DNA of 8,268 nucleotides. It comes from Holophaga sp. (GTDB lineage: Bacteria > Acidobacteriota > Holophagae > Holophagales > Holophagaceae). A program made the position numbers and the translations under genes. Positions 6,537 to 8,268 of this stretch are shown here, piece by piece; within the stretch, counting starts at the first letter, position 1; each line of letters opens with the position of its first letter. Under the pieces are notes generated by a model. That model had not been told where the DNA came from and made no database searches. It saw only the letters and a program-made list of their open reading frames with translations. The DNA lies in NCBI GenBank assembly GCA_030691225.1, contig JAUYES010000416.1, forward strand, positions 1-8,268. The letters are read 5' to 3'.

Positions 6537-7259
6537 GTGAGTAATCTGGATATGTACCCCAGAGGTCCCGTGGCCCGAACCATCTTTTCCTCGCTCCCCT
6601 TGTTCCTGGTGATGACAGCCTTGCTTGCATCAACCTCACCGCTGTCCGCCTGGAGCCCCCGCTTCCATGAGGCCCAGGCTGATTTGGCCACAGGCCTGAT
6701 CCCGAAGGGTATGGCGAACTTCCTGCGCCAACACCCTTTGGAACTCGCCCGGGGCGCCCGGGGAGTGTCCAGCGATCAGGCGCCCACGGTAGAGGACGTG
6801 GAGGATCAATTCCGTCGAATCCTCCGCATGAGCGAAGAACGCCGTCGCCCCGCCCAACTGGTCCGAGAACTGGGAACGCTGGCCCACATGGTGCAGCTCC
6901 TGATGGACCCTTCCGCCTCCCAGGGCATGACGCCCCTGCGGGATCATTTTCAGGCCTACGGAGACGAGCACCTTCCTCGCATGGTGGTCAGCCGTGAACC
7001 CTTTTGGGCCATCACGGCCCCTCTGGACCCCCGCCCTGCTCTGCTGATGTGGTCGGCCACCAAATGGGACCGGCACCGGACCCTACTGGAGCATTTCGAT
7101 ATGCAGACGGGTGGCCCCAAAGGACCTTGGGATACCCTTTCGGTTCCCTTTGCCCAGCTTCAGCTTTCCTTCTCCAACGGAGTGAACGCCACCGCCAATA
7201 TTTGGATCCAAACTTGGCGGGCGGTGGGTGATCAATGGGAAACCCCTCGCGAGAGCTAG
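6537..7259 (+). CDS. Exported protein resembling zinc-dependent phospholipase C / S1-P1 nuclease proteins
   Basis: A 240-residue protein. Residues 10-38 form a signal peptide (Arg14, hydrophobic 16-31, L-S-A at the end) whose predicted cleavage leaves Trp39 as the first mature residue, WSPRFHEAQ. In zinc-dependent phospholipase C and S1/P1 nucleases the mature N-terminal Trp and a nearby His bind zinc; here W39 and H44 would match. Other candidate ligands are H66, D80 (in GARGVSSD), and H116 and D124 in a LGTLAHMVQLLMDPS segment that resembles the family's H-x3-D metal helix, though the spacing here is longer. H137 and H145 follow. The resemblance is by eye and the protein is short for either family, so the fold is a hypothesis and the reaction unknown. 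The start is GTG 6537 or ATG 6552; neither has a strong ribosome site. It is divergent from comEC, and the following kinase-like gene lies 55 bp downstream on the same strand, so they may be co-transcribed. Confidence 0.6.
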   Translation: MSNLDMYPRGPVARTIFSSLPLFLVMTALLASTSPLSAWSPRFHEAQADLATGLIPKGMANFLRQHPLELARGARGVSSDQAPTVEDVEDQFRRILRMSEERRRPAQLVRELGTLAHMVQLLMDPSASQGMTPLRDHFQAYGDEHLPRMVVSREPFWAITAPLDPRPALLMWSATKWDRHRTLLEHFDMQTGGPKGPWDTLSVPFAQLQLSFSNGVNATANIWIQTWRAVGDQWETPRES

Positions 7260-7314
7260 GAATTCTTCCCAATCAGAGCTATCTTCCAAGCAGCCCATTT
7301 TTCTGGAGCAATCG

Positions 7315-8268
7315 ATGGCCTCCTACACACGACTCGGCACCTACCTTCTGGCCAACGAACTCACGGCGGACCCCTTCGGGAGAATCCACCGAGGACTTTC
7401 GCTCTCAGGCAGCAGCCTGGAGCGTCACGCCCTAGTTCGAACCTTTTCCGATGAAATCATCGAGGCGGGCCTGCCCTCCAAGCTTGAGGAGATCAATCGG
7501 GTTGCGGCCCTACTAACCACTCAGCGAGGCTTCGGCCACGGCTACAAAGTGTTTGGTGGTCGCTCAATGCATGTGGCTTGTGATTACGTGCAGGGGCGCA
7601 GTCTCGCTCAGATGCTCGAGAAATCCAAGGTCGAACAAATTCCGCTAGGCGTTGATCATGCCCTATCCGTGCTGCAGAGCTTGGCGCAGGCACTGGTGCA
7701 ACTCCATGGAAAGGGCCTGAGCCACGGCATGCTATCGCCCCATAGCGTGTGGATCAGCTTTGAGGGCGCCACCCATATCCTGGATGCTCCTTTTGCCGCC
7801 TGCCTGCACACCCTGCTGCCCAAATGCCCCACGATCCAGGCTTCTCGCGCTTCCTACCAGGGCCCTTCGGGAACTTCTGCCCTGCAACAGGATCTCTTCG
7901 CCCTGGGTGCCGTGTTTTACGAACTCCTGACCCTAAGCAAGCTGCCCAGCCATGACCTTCTGACTGCCACACTCGCCAAGGCAACGCTGAAAGCGGCCCA
8001 AGAGGACGATCTTATTCCTACGGAAATTCTGGGCATTCTCAAGCGCCTGCTGGGTGTGGAGAAGGGTTTCGAAAGCCCCAGCGTCTTCATTACAGAACTG
8101 GAACGGGTTCTGTACGATGGCGATTACAGCCCCACGACCTTCAACATGGCCTTTTTCATGCACACCCTGTTCCGCGAAGAGAACGAGCATGACAACCAGG
8201 CGATGAAGGCCGATCAGGCCGCTGACTTCTCTCCCTTCCTGGAAACCGAACCCACCAAGACCAAGATT
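7315..8268 (+). CDS. Protein-kinase-fold protein, probable pseudokinase (3' end outside window)
   Basis: Open from ATG 7315 to the window edge (318 codons, no stop). GGAG at 7305-7308, six bases upstream, supports the start. The pattern is a Hanks-type Ser/Thr kinase: an N-lobe opening (LGTYLLANELTADPFGRIHRG, residues 7-27) with degenerate glycine loop, a hinge-like ACDYVQGRSL at 88-97, a catalytic-loop equivalent LSHGMLSPHSVWI at 135-147, a DFG equivalent DAP at 157-159, and a helix-F segment DLFALGAVFYELL at 193-205 with its structural Asp kept. The catalytic residues are missing: VAIK Lys is Arg42 (LVRTF), HRD Asp is Met139, the loop Lys is Ser141, the loop Asn is Ser144, and the DFG Phe-Gly is Ala-Pro. 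A catalytically dead scaffold or ligand-binding role is therefore likely. After the kinase fold (about residue 265) comes a charged linker rich in Glu, Asp and Lys, implying further domains beyond the edge. Confidence 0.8.
   Translation, partial: MASYTRLGTYLLANELTADPFGRIHRGLSLSGSSLERHALVRTFSDEIIEAGLPSKLEEINRVAALLTTQRGFGHGYKVFGGRSMHVACDYVQGRSLAQMLEKSKVEQIPLGVDHALSVLQSLAQALVQLHGKGLSHGMLSPHSVWISFEGATHILDAPFAACLHTLLPKCPTIQASRASYQGPSGTSALQQDLFALGAVFYELLTLSKLPSHDLLTATLAKATLKAAQEDDLIPTEILGILKRLLGVEKGFESPSVFITELERVLYDGDYSPTTFNMAFFMHTLFREENEHDNQAMKADQAADFSPFLETEPTKTKI

Noticed and set aside
5037..6544. Long open frames on the plus strand opposite comEC (near 5037-5648 and 5984-6544)
   Set aside because: They are Arg/Pro/Ser-rich antisense shadows of a clear comEC gene, typical of GC-rich DNA, with no recognisable motif.

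Overview
The window is GC-rich, densely coding bacterial DNA carrying five complete genes, one interrupted gene, one very short leader gene and one gene cut by the right edge. A signal-peptide PAP2 phosphatase and a ComEC channel suggest a Gram-negative, possibly naturally transformable bacterium. The overall style (secreted Zn-PLC-like protein, degenerate kinase, ComEC) would fit Acidobacteriota/Holophagae or a deltaproteobacterial relative, but this placement is a guess. No mobile element, CRISPR array, tRNA or rRNA was seen.

Layout, left to right. (1) 66-890 (+): exported PAP2-type phosphatase with all three catalytic motifs. (2) 999-1571 (+): small MTAN/futalosine-hydrolase-like protein with altered active-site positions; its 3' end overlaps the tail of the next, convergent gene by 23 bp. 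(3) 4120-1549 (-): a threonine biosynthesis unit, transcribed right to left. It starts with a 38-codon leader peptide gene (thrL-like) containing the run ISTITGITTTTT. A strong rho-independent hairpin follows, then thrB (homoserine kinase) and thrC (threonine synthase) 13 nt further on. thrC is broken by one in-frame TAA where the family has a tyrosine; the frame and conserved motifs on both sides are intact. (4) 6516-4183 (-): comEC, ending only 62 bp before the thr leader, so the thr attenuator hairpin is also the only visible terminator for comEC. (5) 6537-7259 (+): exported protein resembling zinc-dependent phospholipase C / S1-P1 proteins, divergent from comEC with only 20 bp between start codons. 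(6) 7315 to the edge (+): protein-kinase-fold protein lacking the canonical Lys, HRD-Asp, Asn and DFG motif, so a likely pseudokinase.

How the parts work together: the best signal is the thr control region. The leader has seven Thr and three Ile codons within twelve, its last codons can pair with the 5' arm of the terminator, and its stop codon sits 20 nt before the hairpin. This is classical ribosome-mediated attenuation as in E. coli thrLABC, but here it governs a thrB-thrC pair without thrA. When charged tRNA-Thr/Ile is scarce, the stalled ribosome should free the antiterminator and thrBC should be transcribed. The oddity is that this intact control element drives an operon whose second gene appears to be nonsense-mutated.
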